A stretch of DNA of 64,000 nucleotides from Methylorubrum sp. B1-46 (GTDB taxonomy: Bacteria; Pseudomonadota; Alphaproteobacteria; Rhizobiales; Beijerinckiaceae), in the NCBI RefSeq assembly GCF_021117295.1, contig NZ_CP088247.1, positions 2,061,001-2,125,000 on the forward strand, written 5' to 3'. The notes below the pieces were generated by a model, which made no database searches, had not been told where the DNA came from, and saw only the letters and a program-made list of their open reading frames with translations. How positions within the stretch are numbered: position 1 is the first letter of the stretch; each line of letters begins with the position of its first letter. A program made the translations under genes and the position numbers. Positions 23,984-32,801 of this stretch are shown piece after piece.

Positions 23984-25849
23984 TCAGGCGTCGTCGTCCT
24001 CCGCCTCCTCGGACGGTGGCGCAGCAGGGCCGGTGCCGTCCGCCGCGGTCTCGGCGGCCTCGCCCTCCGGTGCCTTGTCGCGGACATCGACGATCTGGGC
24101 GCCGGGGAAGCGCGACAGCACCTCCCGCACGAGCGGGTGCGCGGCCGCGTTCTGGTGGCGGGTCTCCTCGGCGGCCCGCGAATCTTCCGCCAGCGTCGGC
24201 GCACCCTTCTCCTTCGAGAGCGCAACGAGCCAGCGCCGCCCGGTCCAGGCATCGAGTGCCCGGGCGAGGTCGGTCGGAAGGCTCTGGCGCCCGCCGGGGG
24301 CGAGGCGGAACTCGATCCGTCCCTCCTCGAAGCGCACGAGATGCACGTCGCGCTCCAGCGCCACCTTCAGGGCGATGTCTCGGGCGGCCTCGGCCTGGGC
24401 GACAACGTCCTCGAAACGCCCGAGCCGCGGGCCGGCGGGCACCGCCGGGGCCGGGCGCGGTGCCGCTTCGGCGGCGGCGGAGCTGACGGGGACGGAGGCC
24501 AGGGCCGGCCGGGGCGATGGCTGCGGCGCGGGCGGCGCCATCTGCAGCGCCGCCGAGCCGTGGGATGCCATCGCGCCGCCGCCGTCGCGCCCGAGACTCG
24601 GCCGGCCCCCGCCGCCTTCCGAGGCCGCCACATCGGCGCGGAGCTGTCGCAGGGCTTCGTCGGGAGTCGGCAGGTCGGCGGCGTAGGCGAGCCGCACGAT
24701 CGCCATCTCGGCCGCCGCGAGCGGGCGGGGGGCGGCCTGCACTTCGGGCAGCGCCTTGAGCAGGATCTGCCACGCCCGCGACAGCGCCCGCACCGGCAGG
24801 CGCGCGGCGAACTGGGCGCCGCGCACCCGCTCGGCCTCGCTCAAGGTCGGGTCGGATTCGGCCCCCGGCACCAGCTTGAGGCGGGTAACGAGATGGGTGA
24901 AGCCGGCGAGATCCGACAGCACCACCGCCGGATCGGCCCCCGCATCGTACTGGGCACGGATCTCGGCGAAGGCGGCCGGCACGTCGCCGCGCATCGCCGC
25001 TTCGAACAGATCGACGATGCGCGAGCGGTCGGCGAGCCCGAGCATGTCGCGCACGCCCGCCGCCGTCACAGCGCCGGCCCCATGGGCGATGGCCTGATCG
25101 AGTAGCGAGAGCGCGTCGCGCACCGAGCCCTCGGCGGCGCGGGTGACGGCGGCGAGCGCCTCCGCCTCGGCCTCCACGCCTTCGGCGGCGCAGATCTTCT
25201 TCAGGTGGGCGGAGAGCACGTCGGCCTCGACCCGGCGCAGGTCGAAGCGCTGGCAGCGCGACAGGATCGTCACCGGGACCTTGCGGATCTCGGTGGTCGC
25301 GAACACGAACTTGGCATGGGGCGGCGGCTCCTCCAGCGTCTTCAGGAAGGCGTTGAACGCCTTCTCGGAGAGCATGTGGACCTCGTCGACGATGTAGACC
25401 TTGTAGCGGGCCGAGACCGGCGAATAGCGGATGCCGTCGATGATGCCGCGCACGTCATCGATGCCGGTATGCGAGGCGGCGTCCATCTCCAGCACGTCCA
25501 TATGCCGGGATTCCATGATCGCCTGACAGTGCTGGCCGAGTTCCGGCATCGACACGGTGGGGCCGGTATCCGGCTCGCCGGTGCGCAGGTAGTTGAGGCC
25601 GCGGGCGAGGATGCGGGCGGTGGTGGTCTTGCCGACGCCGCGCACGCCCGTGAGCATCCAGGCCTGCGGGATGCGGTTGGCGGAAAACGCGTTGGCCAGC
25701 GTGCGCACCATGGCGCCCTGGCCGATCAGGTCGTCGAAGGTCTGGGGACGATACTTGCGCGCCAGCACCCGGTAGGGCGTCGCGGCCGTGGCGATGGGCA
25801 TGCCGGGCAGGCCCGGCTCGTCGGTGAGCGTGCCGTGCGTCTCGTCCAT
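23984..25849 (-). CDS. dnaX: DNA polymerase III subunit gamma/tau
   Basis: A 621-residue clamp-loader ATPase: YRVLARKYRPQTFDDLIGQ, Walker A GVRGVGKTTTAR, Walker B YIVDEVHMLSEKAFNAFLK, LEEPPPHAKFVFATTE and sensor-1 SRCQRFDLRRV. The usual four-cysteine zinc module is reduced to one cysteine (GQHCQAIMESRH), as I recall for alphaproteobacterial DnaX. The tau part has a Pro/Ala-rich linker and the C-terminal domain that binds the polymerase core and helicase, ending in an acidic tail. Essential for loading the sliding clamp. Located directly downstream of the SRP RNA on the same strand. Confidence 0.96.
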   Translation of the reverse strand: MDETHGTLTDEPGLPGMPIATAATPYRVLARKYRPQTFDDLIGQGAMVRTLANAFSANRIPQAWMLTGVRGVGKTTTARILARGLNYLRTGEPDTGPTVSMPELGQHCQAIMESRHMDVLEMDAASHTGIDDVRGIIDGIRYSPVSARYKVYIVDEVHMLSEKAFNAFLKTLEEPPPHAKFVFATTEIRKVPVTILSRCQRFDLRRVEADVLSAHLKKICAAEGVEAEAEALAAVTRAAEGSVRDALSLLDQAIAHGAGAVTAAGVRDMLGLADRSRIVDLFEAAMRGDVPAAFAEIRAQYDAGADPAVVLSDLAGFTHLVTRLKLVPGAESDPTLSEAERVRGAQFAARLPVRALSRAWQILLKALPEVQAAPRPLAAAEMAIVRLAYAADLPTPDEALRQLRADVAASEGGGGRPSLGRDGGGAMASHGSAALQMAPPAPQPSPRPALASVPVSSAAAEAAPRPAPAVPAGPRLGRFEDVVAQAEAARDIALKVALERDVHLVRFEEGRIEFRLAPGGRQSLPTDLARALDAWTGRRWLVALSKEKGAPTLAEDSRAAEETRHQNAAAHPLVREVLSRFPGAQIVDVRDKAPEGEAAETAADGTGPAAPPSEEAEDDDA

Positions 25850-25910
25850 GCCGCCGTTCGAATTTTCGGAAAGAGGCCGGGCCGTCCGGCGTCAAGCGGA
25901 CGGCGAAGGT

Positions 25911-26004
25911 GGGAGGCTGGACAAAGACCCGCTCGGTCTCGTTAGGGCTGCTTCCTTCCGGACCTGACCCGGTTGGCGAGTGAAACGTCCCTCGCCAACC
26001 TCCC
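25911..26004 (-). ncRNA. ffs: Signal recognition particle RNA, small bacterial type
   Basis: On the minus strand the transcript starts GGGAGGTTGGCGAG, contains the invariant SRP domain IV core GGTCAGGTCCGGAAGGAAGC and ends CCAGCCTCCC, which pairs with the 5' end. Length about 94 bases, as for the 4.5S RNA. It binds Ffh to target membrane proteins. It lies between dnaX (61 bases downstream) and a divergent gene, the order also known from other alphaproteobacteria. Confidence 0.93.
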
Positions 26005-26096
26005 GCGCCGTATATGACGGTCCGCGCAGCGGGATGCAAGCGGGTTGCCCCGCCGGATCGGCTTGGCCATGCTTCCCCGATACGAAGGGAGGGACC

Positions 26097-26558
26097 ATGC
26101 GGACGACCACGATCGTTCTCACCGCGCTCGCCGGCCTGACGATGCCCGCCGCGGCGCAGGAGCCGGCCCAGGAAGGGGCTCCCAAAGATTGGCAGGGCCG
26201 CTACCGCTACGAGCACGCCGCAGGGCGGACGGCCGGCGGTACGGGAATCGTCGTGAATTACGACCTCGTGCTGCGGCCCCCGGATGTTCGCAACGGCTGT
26301 GTTCTCACCCGGCGCGGCTTTCAGGCGGACGAGACGATTCGTTGTCTAACCCGCCGCGAGGGGCAGGATCTGACCGTGGCGTTCCACCGTTACGGCGATG
26401 GCGAGACGGTCAACCGATACGGGGTGGCCGTCTACAAGCCGGGCCAGCCACTGTTCACCCTTGCGAAAGCGGGCAAGCTCGTCACCCGCTGGCAGGGACT
26501 GAAGCCGGATGGCGAAGGTGTGGCCGAAAGCGGCGTCTTCTTCGCCAGGGTGCGGTAG
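26097..26558 (+). CDS. Exported DUF5991-like protein
   Basis: A 153-residue protein with AAGGGAGGG six bases before the ATG at 26097 and a signal peptide TIVLTALAGLTMPAAAQ. The mature part (WQGRYRYEHAAGRTAGGTG, VNYDLVLRPPDVRNGCVLT, FQADETIRCLTRREG, VNRYGVAVYKPGQPLFTLA) looks like a small beta-barrel with two cysteines; it resembles DUF5991 proteins, of unknown function. Divergent from the SRP RNA and convergent with the PepSY gene; a hairpin marks its end. Confidence 0.7.
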   Translation: MRTTTIVLTALAGLTMPAAAQEPAQEGAPKDWQGRYRYEHAAGRTAGGTGIVVNYDLVLRPPDVRNGCVLTRRGFQADETIRCLTRREGQDLTVAFHRYGDGETVNRYGVAVYKPGQPLFTLAKAGKLVTRWQGLKPDGEGVAESGVFFARVR

Positions 26559-26584
26559 CTCCGGAGAGGCGGGCGCCCCGGAGC
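26558..26584. terminator. Hairpin between convergent genes
   Basis: GCTCCGG at 26558-26564 pairs with CCGGAGC at 26578-26584, a 7-base stem placed between the ends of the DUF5991-like and PepSY genes. No T-run. Confidence 0.45.
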
Positions 26585-26591
26585 CGCGGCC

Positions 26592-26852
26592 TCACTCGGC
26601 CTTGCGCTTCACGATCTCCATCGTCTTCGGATCGAGCTTGAGATCGAACTGCTTGCCGTTGGCGTCGATGGCGTCGTCCACCTCGATCATGCCGTCGTCG
26701 AGCTCGATCTCCTTCCACTTGGTGAAGCCCTCCTTCTTCAGGATGTCCTCGACCTTGGTCTGCTGCTCGGGTGGCAGCTTCTGGTCGGCGAGCGCTGGGC
26801 CGGCGAGCAGGGCGAGGCCGAGCGCAGCGGCAGCGAGCGGGCGGACGAACAT
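26592..26852 (-). CDS. Small exported PepSY-domain protein
   Basis: An 86-residue precursor: signal peptide MFVRPLAAAALGLALLAGP ending ALA, then one PepSY-like domain, QQTKVEDILKKEGFTKWKEI, LDDGMIEVDDAIDANGKQFD, LKLDPKTMEIVKRKAE. GAAGGAG stands eight bases before the ATG at 26852. PepSY proteins of this size are periplasmic and of mostly unknown role (protease inhibition or, for lanpepsy-type proteins with several such domains, metal binding). This one has a single domain, so no metal role can be claimed. Confidence 0.8.
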   Translation of the reverse strand: MFVRPLAAAALGLALLAGPALADQKLPPEQQTKVEDILKKEGFTKWKEIELDDGMIEVDDAIDANGKQFDLKLDPKTMEIVKRKAE

Positions 26853-27072
26853 GAGAAGACTCCTTCGGCAGATGGGTAACCGGCGAACGATTTTGTTTCG
26901 CCGGTGGTTCCTGCCGCCTTGGCCGTACCGGCGCGGCAGGTGCCTGTGAACAGGCGAGCACCCTGTCGGAGCGACGAACCGAACCTGCCGGTCCGTAACG
27001 CCACGCTCGCAATTGCCAGCGCGCGAAGTGCCGCCTAGGCTGCAACCTCCGCGTTTGGAGCCTCTCGACACC

Positions 27073-28611
27073 ATGGTCACGCGCGTCGCCACCGTCGCCT
27101 TCGAGGGAATCGAGGCGCGCGCCGTCGACGTGCAGGTGCAGATCGCCCCCGGCGCCGTCGCCTTCACCCTCGTCGGCCTGCCCGACAAAGCGGTGGCGGA
27201 ATCGCGCGAGCGGGTGCGCTCGGCGCTGATCGCCTCGGGGCTGGCCCTGCCGGCCAAGCGCATCACCTGCAACCTCGCGCCCGCCGACCTGCCGAAGGAG
27301 GGTTCGCATTACGACCTGCCGATCGCGCTCGCGGTGATGGGTGCCATCGGCGCGCTGCCGGCGGACGCGCTGGGCGGCTACTGCGTGCTCGGCGAACTGG
27401 CGCTCGACGGCTCGATCACCGCAGTGGCCGGCGTGCTGCCTGCGGCGATGGCGGCCAATGGCCGGGGGCTTGGCCTGATCTGCCCGGCGGCGACCGGCCC
27501 GGAGGCGGCTTGGGCCGCGGGCGACATGGACGTGCTGGCGCCGCGCTCGCTGATCCAGCTCGCCAACCACTTCAAGGGCAGCCAAGTGATGGCCCGGCCT
27601 CAGCCCGCGGTGGCAGCAATCGCCGGTCCGATGCCGGATCTGCGCGACATCAAGGGGCAGGAGGGTGCCAAGCGGGCGCTCGAGATCGCCGCCGCCGGCG
27701 GCCACAACCTGCTGATGAACGGCCCGCCCGGAGCCGGCAAGTCGATGCTCGCCGCGCGTCTCCCCTCGATCCTGCCGCCGCTCGGGCCCCGCGAACTGCT
27801 CGAAGTCTCGATGATCCAGTCGGTCGCGGGTGAGCTGAAGGGCGGCGCACTCTCGAACCGGCGCCCCTTCCGCCAGCCGCACCATTCCGCCTCCATGGCC
27901 GCGCTGGTCGGCGGCGGCCTCAATGCCCGTCCGGGCGAGGCCTCGCTCGCCCATGGCGGCGTGCTGTTCCTCGACGAATTGCCCGAGTTCACGCCCCAGG
28001 TGCTCGATTCCCTGCGCCAGCCGATGGAGACGGGTGAGATCATGATCGCGCGGGCCAACCACCGCGTGACCTACCCGGCCCGTTTCCAACTCGTGGCGGC
28101 GATGAACCCCTGCCGCTGCGGCCTAGCCCTGGAGCCGGGCTACGCCTGCCGCCGGGGGCCGAACGAGCGCTGCGTGGCGCAGTACGGCGCGCGGATCTCC
28201 GGGCCGCTGCTCGACCGGATCGATCTGCGCATCGAGGTCGCGGCCGTGACCGCCGCCGACCTGATCCTGCCGCCGCCCGTGGAGGGATCGGCCGAGGCCG
28301 CCGCGCGGGTCGCCGCCGCCCGCGCGCTCCAAAGCACGCGATACGCTGCCCTCGGCCTGCCCGCGGCGACGACCAACGCGACCTGCCCGGCGACCGTGAT
28401 CGAGACCGCCGCCACGCCCGATGCCGAGGGGGCGGCGCTGATCCGCCACGCGGCCGAGACCATGCGGCTCTCCGCCCGCGGCTTCCACCGCACGCTGCGC
28501 GTCGCCCGCACGCTGGCCGACCTCGACGGCGAGGCCCAGGTGCGGCGGCTGCATCTGGCCGAGGCGCTGTCCTACCGGGCGCGGGGCGAGCGGCCGGCAG
28601 CCGCGGCCTGA
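27073..28611 (+). CDS. comM: ComM/YifB family AAA+ ATPase
   Basis: A 512-residue protein: N-terminal Lon-like ChlI domain (VQIAPGAVAFTLVGLPDKAV, ITCNLAPADLPKEGSHYDLP), central AAA+ domain with Walker A GPPGAGKSML, HHSASMAALVGGG, Walker B GVLFLDELPEF and NPCRCG with a cysteine cluster, and C-terminal helical domain (LSARGFHRTLRVARTLADL). ComM is a helicase that helps branch migration of incoming DNA in transformation; magnesium-chelatase labels are historical. The ATG at 27073 fits the family start MVTRVATVAF. Confidence 0.93.
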   Translation: MVTRVATVAFEGIEARAVDVQVQIAPGAVAFTLVGLPDKAVAESRERVRSALIASGLALPAKRITCNLAPADLPKEGSHYDLPIALAVMGAIGALPADALGGYCVLGELALDGSITAVAGVLPAAMAANGRGLGLICPAATGPEAAWAAGDMDVLAPRSLIQLANHFKGSQVMARPQPAVAAIAGPMPDLRDIKGQEGAKRALEIAAAGGHNLLMNGPPGAGKSMLAARLPSILPPLGPRELLEVSMIQSVAGELKGGALSNRRPFRQPHHSASMAALVGGGLNARPGEASLAHGGVLFLDELPEFTPQVLDSLRQPMETGEIMIARANHRVTYPARFQLVAAMNPCRCGLALEPGYACRRGPNERCVAQYGARISGPLLDRIDLRIEVAAVTAADLILPPPVEGSAEAAARVAAARALQSTRYAALGLPAATTNATCPATVIETAATPDAEGAALIRHAAETMRLSARGFHRTLRVARTLADLDGEAQVRRLHLAEALSYRARGERPAAAA

Positions 28612-28726
28612 TCGGTCCCGCGCACAACTGCCCATTGCCACGCCTCGTCGCCGGGCACATAGTCGCCGACAATCCAACAGGGGCGGCCGGCTCGCCGGAA
28701 CAGACCCCGCGCGAGGGAGCGGGCGG

Positions 28727-29923
28727 GTGGCGCACGGCACGCAGATGCGCGGGCATCTGTGCGGAATCCAGACGGCCTGGACGGAGGCGGGCGACGCCGC
28801 GGGCGCGGTCGCAGCCGTGGCGGAGGTCCTCGACCGGGCGGCGATCGGCCACCTCATCGTGTTCTTCTCGCCGGCCTACGACGCGGACGCCCTCGCTGGG
28901 GCGCTCGCCGCGCAGCTTCCCGGTATCGGGATCACCGGCTGCTCCACCTCCGGCGGGATCAGCCCGGCGGGCTCGATCGATCGCGGCCTCGTTGCCATCG
29001 CCTTTCCGCGGCAGGGCTTCCGCATCGTCTCGGGCCTCCTCACCGACATCGCCCGGCTCGATGTCGAGGGGGCGGCCACGACCGTGCGGGCCCTGCGCCG
29101 CACCCTCGACGGCGGACGGCCGGACGGCGGCAGCGGCCACCGCTTCGCCCTGTCCCTGATCGACTCGTTCGCCAATGCCGAGGAGACCGTGGTCTCGGCC
29201 GTCGCCTGGGCGCTCGACGGCATCCCGCTGATCGGCGGCTCGGCCGGCGACGACCTCGCCTTCCGCAGCACGGTGCTGATCCACGAGGGCCAAGTGTGCC
29301 GCGAGGCGGCGGTGATCCTGCTGGTCGAGACCGATTTCCCGATCCGCATCTTCAAGAGCGACAATTTCGAGCCGACCAACCGCAAGTTCGTCGTCACCGC
29401 CGCCCGCGAGGACGAGCGGCGCGTCACCGAGCTCAATGCCGAGCCGGCGGCGCGCGAATACGCCATGGCGGTCGGGCTCGACCCGGAAAACCTCTCGGCG
29501 ATGTCCTTTGCCGCCTATCCGCTCGCGGTGAAGATCGGCGGCGAGTATTACTGCCGCTCGATCAGCCGGGTGGAGCCGGACGGCTCGATGACCTTCTTCT
29601 GCGCCATCGGCGAGGGCGTGGTGCTGACGTTGGCTCAGCCCCGCGACATCGTCGAGGCGACGCGGGCCGAACTCGAAAGCCTCGACGCATCGCTCGGCGG
29701 GCTCGATCTCGTGATCGGCTTCGACTGCGTGTTCCGCCGGCTCGATGCCGAGAGCCGGCAGGTGCGCCACCGCATCGCCGACCTGTACCGGCGCTACGGC
29801 GTCGTCGGCTTCGAGACCTACGGCGAGCAGTACCGCTCGATGCACCTGAATCAGACGTTTACCGGCATCGCCATCGGCCGGGCCGAGGGTGCGGTGGGCC
29901 GGCCGGTGAAGCGTGGGACGTGA
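28727..29923 (+). CDS. FIST-domain sensory protein
   Basis: A 398-residue protein with FIST N (IGHLIVFFSPAYDADALAGA, GIGITGCSTSGGISPAG, GIPLIGGSAGDDLAF) and FIST C domains (EYAMAVGLDPENLSAMSF, GSMTFFCAIGEGVVLTLA, GVVGFETYGEQYRSMHLNQT). FIST domains are proposed to sense small ligands such as amino acids; the protein is cytosolic and has no output domain of its own. Ten bases downstream follows a hybrid histidine kinase that lacks a sensor domain, so the two probably form a split sensor-kinase. Start GTG at 28727 or ATG at 28745. Confidence 0.88.
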   Translation: MAHGTQMRGHLCGIQTAWTEAGDAAGAVAAVAEVLDRAAIGHLIVFFSPAYDADALAGALAAQLPGIGITGCSTSGGISPAGSIDRGLVAIAFPRQGFRIVSGLLTDIARLDVEGAATTVRALRRTLDGGRPDGGSGHRFALSLIDSFANAEETVVSAVAWALDGIPLIGGSAGDDLAFRSTVLIHEGQVCREAAVILLVETDFPIRIFKSDNFEPTNRKFVVTAAREDERRVTELNAEPAAREYAMAVGLDPENLSAMSFAAYPLAVKIGGEYYCRSISRVEPDGSMTFFCAIGEGVVLTLAQPRDIVEATRAELESLDASLGGLDLVIGFDCVFRRLDAESRQVRHRIADLYRRYGVVGFETYGEQYRSMHLNQTFTGIAIGRAEGAVGRPVKRGT

Positions 29924-29933
29924 AGAGCGCGCG

Positions 29934-31298
29934 ATGAACCGCCCGACCCTCTGGGAGGAGCCGCCGCCCGAGCCGCAGACCGTCGAGGCTCTGACGCGCC
30001 GCGTGGCCAAGCTCGAGCGCATCAACGCGGCTCTGATGACCCATGTCGAGCGCACCATGGATCAGCAGGGCGGCGCCTACTCGCTGTTCCAGAACGCGAT
30101 CATGCTGGAGGGCCGCGTCCGCGCCCGCACGGAGGAACTCACCGCGCTGATGCGCAGCCTTGAGCGCTCGAACGCGGCATTGCAGGCGGCCAAGGAAGAG
30201 GCCGAGACCGCCAACCGCTCGAAGACGCGCTTCCTGGCCGCCGCCAGCCACGACCTGCTCCAGCCCCTCAACGCCGCCCGCCTCTCGCTCTCGGCGCTGA
30301 CCGACCTCGCGCCGGGGCCGGAGGCGAAGGCGGTCGCCCGGCAGGTCGAGCGCGGGTTGGAGACGATCGAGGATCTGATCAAGGCGCTCATCGACATCTC
30401 GAAGCTCGATGCCGGCATCGTGCGCCCGGTGGTCAAGCCCGTACGGCTCGCCGATCTCGTCGCCGGGATCGAGGCGAGCTTCCGGCCGTTCGCCGAGCGC
30501 AAGGAGCTGCGCCTCGTCACCCGCTGCACCGACCTCGTGGTGGAGACCGACGGGATCCTGCTCCAGCGCATCCTGCAGAACCTCGTCTCCAACGCGATCC
30601 GCTACACCGAGAGCGGCGGCGTGCTGATCGCGGCGCGGCGGCGCGAAAAACGCTGCCGCATCGACGTGGTCGATACCGGCTGCGGCATTCCCGAGAGCGA
30701 GCGGACCCTGGTCTTCGAGGAGTTCTTCCGCGGCGCCCGTGAGGGGGATGACGGCGGGATCGGCCTCGGGCTCGGCCTGTCGATCGTGCAGCGCATGGCC
30801 TCGACGCTGGATCACACCGTCGAACTGCATTCCCGCGCCGGCCACGGCACGCGCCTCAGCCTGACCCTGCCTCTGGCCACGCAGCGCCCGGAGGCGCGGG
30901 TGCCCCTCGCGCCGCTGGCGACCGCCCTGACCGGTGCGCGGGTGCTGGCGATCGAGAACGACGCCTCGACGGCCGAGGCGCTGCAGCGGCTCCTGCGCAG
31001 TTGGGATGCCGAGGTGCAGGTGTTTCGCGATCTCGCCGGCGTCGTCGCGGCGCTCGGCGCCGGGCTGGCGCGGCCGGACGTGATGGTGATCGACTACCAC
31101 CTCGACAACGGCGCCTGCGGCCTCGACGTGGTCGATTACCTGCGGCGCAACCGGGGCTGGGTGACGCCGGTGATCCTCACCACCGCCGACCATGGCGCCG
31201 ACATCGCCGCCCGCGCCCAGGCCACGGGGGCGGAACTCGTCCACAAGCCGATCAAGCCGGCGCAGCTTCGCTCACTGTTGGCCTACATGCTGGCGTGA
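29934..31298 (+). CDS. Soluble hybrid histidine kinase with receiver domain
   Basis: A 454-residue protein without membrane segments: N-terminal coiled coil (RRVAKLERINAALMTHVER, SLERSNAALQAAKEEAE), HisKA with the phosphate-accepting His in FLAAASHDLLQPLNAAR, HATPase with N-box LQNLVSNAIRYTES, G1 DVVDTGCGIP and G2 GIGLGLGLSIVQRM, then a C-terminal receiver: acidic pair in LAIENDAST, phospho-Asp in VMVIDYHLDNG, switch Thr in ILTTADHG and Lys in LVHKPIKPAQL. It has no sensor domain and lies 10 bases after the FIST gene, which probably supplies sensing. This arrangement resembles FIST-associated kinases of quorum or methylotrophic regulation; target unknown. Confidence 0.92.
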   Translation: MNRPTLWEEPPPEPQTVEALTRRVAKLERINAALMTHVERTMDQQGGAYSLFQNAIMLEGRVRARTEELTALMRSLERSNAALQAAKEEAETANRSKTRFLAAASHDLLQPLNAARLSLSALTDLAPGPEAKAVARQVERGLETIEDLIKALIDISKLDAGIVRPVVKPVRLADLVAGIEASFRPFAERKELRLVTRCTDLVVETDGILLQRILQNLVSNAIRYTESGGVLIAARRREKRCRIDVVDTGCGIPESERTLVFEEFFRGAREGDDGGIGLGLGLSIVQRMASTLDHTVELHSRAGHGTRLSLTLPLATQRPEARVPLAPLATALTGARVLAIENDASTAEALQRLLRSWDAEVQVFRDLAGVVAALGAGLARPDVMVIDYHLDNGACGLDVVDYLRRNRGWVTPVILTTADHGADIAARAQATGAELVHKPIKPAQLRSLLAYMLA

Positions 31299-31310
31299 GC
31301 GTGGAGCGGA

Positions 31311-31634
31311 TCAGAGCGCGCTGAAGCGCCGCTCGCCTATGAGCCGGTCGCGGGCGCGGGCGACGAGGGCGGGGCGGATACGGGCGACATCCTCGCCATC
31401 GAGGAGCGGCGAGCCGGCGAGCGCGCCGAGATAGGCTTCCTCCCGATCCCGGCAGGTGGTGACCGCCTTCGTCGCGGCAAAGCTCCGGCTCATGGTGCGG
31501 ACCTGCTCCAAAAAGGCCTCGTCGAGACAGGTCTGCCACGCGGCGTGGCGCGCGCCTTCCGGGCTCTCAGCCCGCGCAGGGGCCACGGCGAGAAGGGCGA
31601 AGACGGGAAGGCTGGCGAGGAGGACGCGACGCAT
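31311..31634 (-). CDS. Small exported protein of unknown function
   Basis: A 107-residue precursor with signal peptide VLLASLPVFALLAVAPARA, then a helical mature part (AAWQTCLDEAFLEQVRTMS, AVTTCRDREEAYLGALAGS, IRPALVARARDRLIG) with two cysteines that can pair. No family recognised. Convergent with the histidine kinase, 12 bases from its stop. Confidence 0.65.
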   Translation of the reverse strand: MRRVLLASLPVFALLAVAPARAESPEGARHAAWQTCLDEAFLEQVRTMSRSFAATKAVTTCRDREEAYLGALAGSPLLDGEDVARIRPALVARARDRLIGERRFSAL

Positions 31635-31766
31635 GGGACGAGAGGACCCTGGGACGGCGAACCTGAGGCACGGACGGAGTTTTCCGGGGCGGGGCTCGCT
31701 CGCGGAAACCTCTCGTCAACCTTGGTCGCTAGCCCGTTAAAGTCCCCTAACGCACGAGATGCGGGT

Positions 31767-31787
31767 CCGGTCCCGATTTGGGACCGG
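31767..31787 (-). terminator. Hairpin after the transglutaminase-like protease gene
   Basis: CCGGTCCC (31767-31774) pairs with GGGACCGG (31780-31787) across a five-base loop; it starts 11 bases past the stop of the minus-strand gene at 31799. The rest of 31635-31798 shows nothing else. Confidence 0.5.
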
Positions 31788-31798
31788 CAAAGTGCGCC

Positions 31799-32473
31799 TC
31801 AGCGGTTGGCCGCCGTCAGCGGGGAGGCGTCACGGCCGAGCGCCATCCAGCCCACGGCCTCCTGGCTCTCGCGCTTGACGAAGGTGTAGCCGGTCTGGGT
31901 CCAGGGCAGCACCGCGTTGGTTTTGTTGTCGAGGATCAGGTCGCCGCGGTTGGTGATGAGCGTGAGCACCGCGTGGCCCTCGCCCTTCTCGTCGATTACC
32001 ACGGTCATCCGCATCGCCCGGCGCGGCAAGCCGGCCTCGACCAGCAGGCGGCGCTTGAGGAGCTGGAAGTCCTCGCAGTCGCCGCGGCCGTCCTCGGCGA
32101 GGTCCCAGCGGTCGGCGGAGCGCCAATGCTCCTGATCGGTCACCGCCTCGACTGCCCGGTTGATCCGGCGGTTGACCGCATTGATCGTCTGCCACAGCGC
32201 CGACGTCAGGACGATGGTGGCCGGCTCGGTGCGATCGACCGCGCACTCGGCGGCATAGCGCTCGCAGAACTCGGCCCAGGCGGCGATCGGCCGGGCCGGG
32301 CCGGTCGTCACCGCCGACAGGCTCATCGCGGGGAGCGCGGCCGTCGGTTGCGCGGCGGCCTGCGGCGCAGGGGCGGTGAGGAGGGCCCCGGCCAGGGCGA
32401 GACCCGCGACCCGGCCAGTCGCGAAGGAGCGGGCGGGCCGGACGACACAGAGCTTGGAGAACGCGATACGCAT
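31799..32473 (-). CDS. Bacterial transglutaminase-like cysteine protease (BTLCP, LapG-like)
   Basis: A 224-residue exported protein. After the signal peptide (GLALAGALLTAPAPQAAA) the domain shows the Cys-His-Asp triad in GRGDCEDFQLLKRR, GEGHAVLTLIT and LILDNKTNAV, plus ALWQTINAVNRRINRAV. The family includes LapG, which cuts surface adhesins in the periplasm; no LapD-type partner is seen in this window, so the substrate is open. Divergent from the thioesterase gene across a 328-base gap that holds repeat copy 2. Confidence 0.88.
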   Translation of the reverse strand: MRIAFSKLCVVRPARSFATGRVAGLALAGALLTAPAPQAAAQPTAALPAMSLSAVTTGPARPIAAWAEFCERYAAECAVDRTEPATIVLTSALWQTINAVNRRINRAVEAVTDQEHWRSADRWDLAEDGRGDCEDFQLLKRRLLVEAGLPRRAMRMTVVIDEKGEGHAVLTLITNRGDLILDNKTNAVLPWTQTGYTFVKRESQEAVGWMALGRDASPLTAANR

Positions 32474-32621
32474 GGCCCTGACCGAGCAGTTAAGCTTCCG
32501 TTAATGAAGCTCTCACAGCCGACCGCCGGCCGCAATCGCCGGGTTAAAAATCGGTTAACGCGATCCGTCGCATTTGAGCGACCTGCACCGGAGCGTCCGA
32601 CCCGGCTGCGCGGCCCGCTCG

Positions 32622-32696
32622 GTGTCTCTCACAAAACTCCCGCCGCGCTGTTCTCGTCAGAGCGAGAACGGCCGGTGACCGGGAGTTTGGTGAGGT
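32622..32696 (+). repeat. Dispersed palindromic repeat, copy 2
   Basis: 75 bases starting GTGTCTCTCACAAAACTCCC and ending CCGGGAGTTTGGTGAGG. The inner dyad GTTCTCG/CGAGAAC is perfect here. It lies in the divergent gap 32474-32801 between the protease and thioesterase genes; the rest of the gap shows AT-rich GTTAAAAATCGGTTAACG, a likely promoter zone. Confidence 0.85.
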
Positions 32697-32801
32697 ACTC
32701 GAAGGGAAACAGGTCTGCCGCACCGTCACCGGACGCGGTGGCCCGGTCGGCACGGCACCTGCTAGGCTCGGATCTTATCCTTTGATCCGCAAAGCCTTCC
32801 G

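Noticed and set aside
27073..28611. Magnesium chelatase subunit
   Set aside because: The ChlI-like label fits the N-terminal domain only; domain order and the Cys cluster are those of ComM/YifB.
28040..30058. A 672-codon minus-strand open frame over comM and FIST genes
   Set aside because: Spans two real plus-strand genes and their gap; composition is that of a shadow frame.
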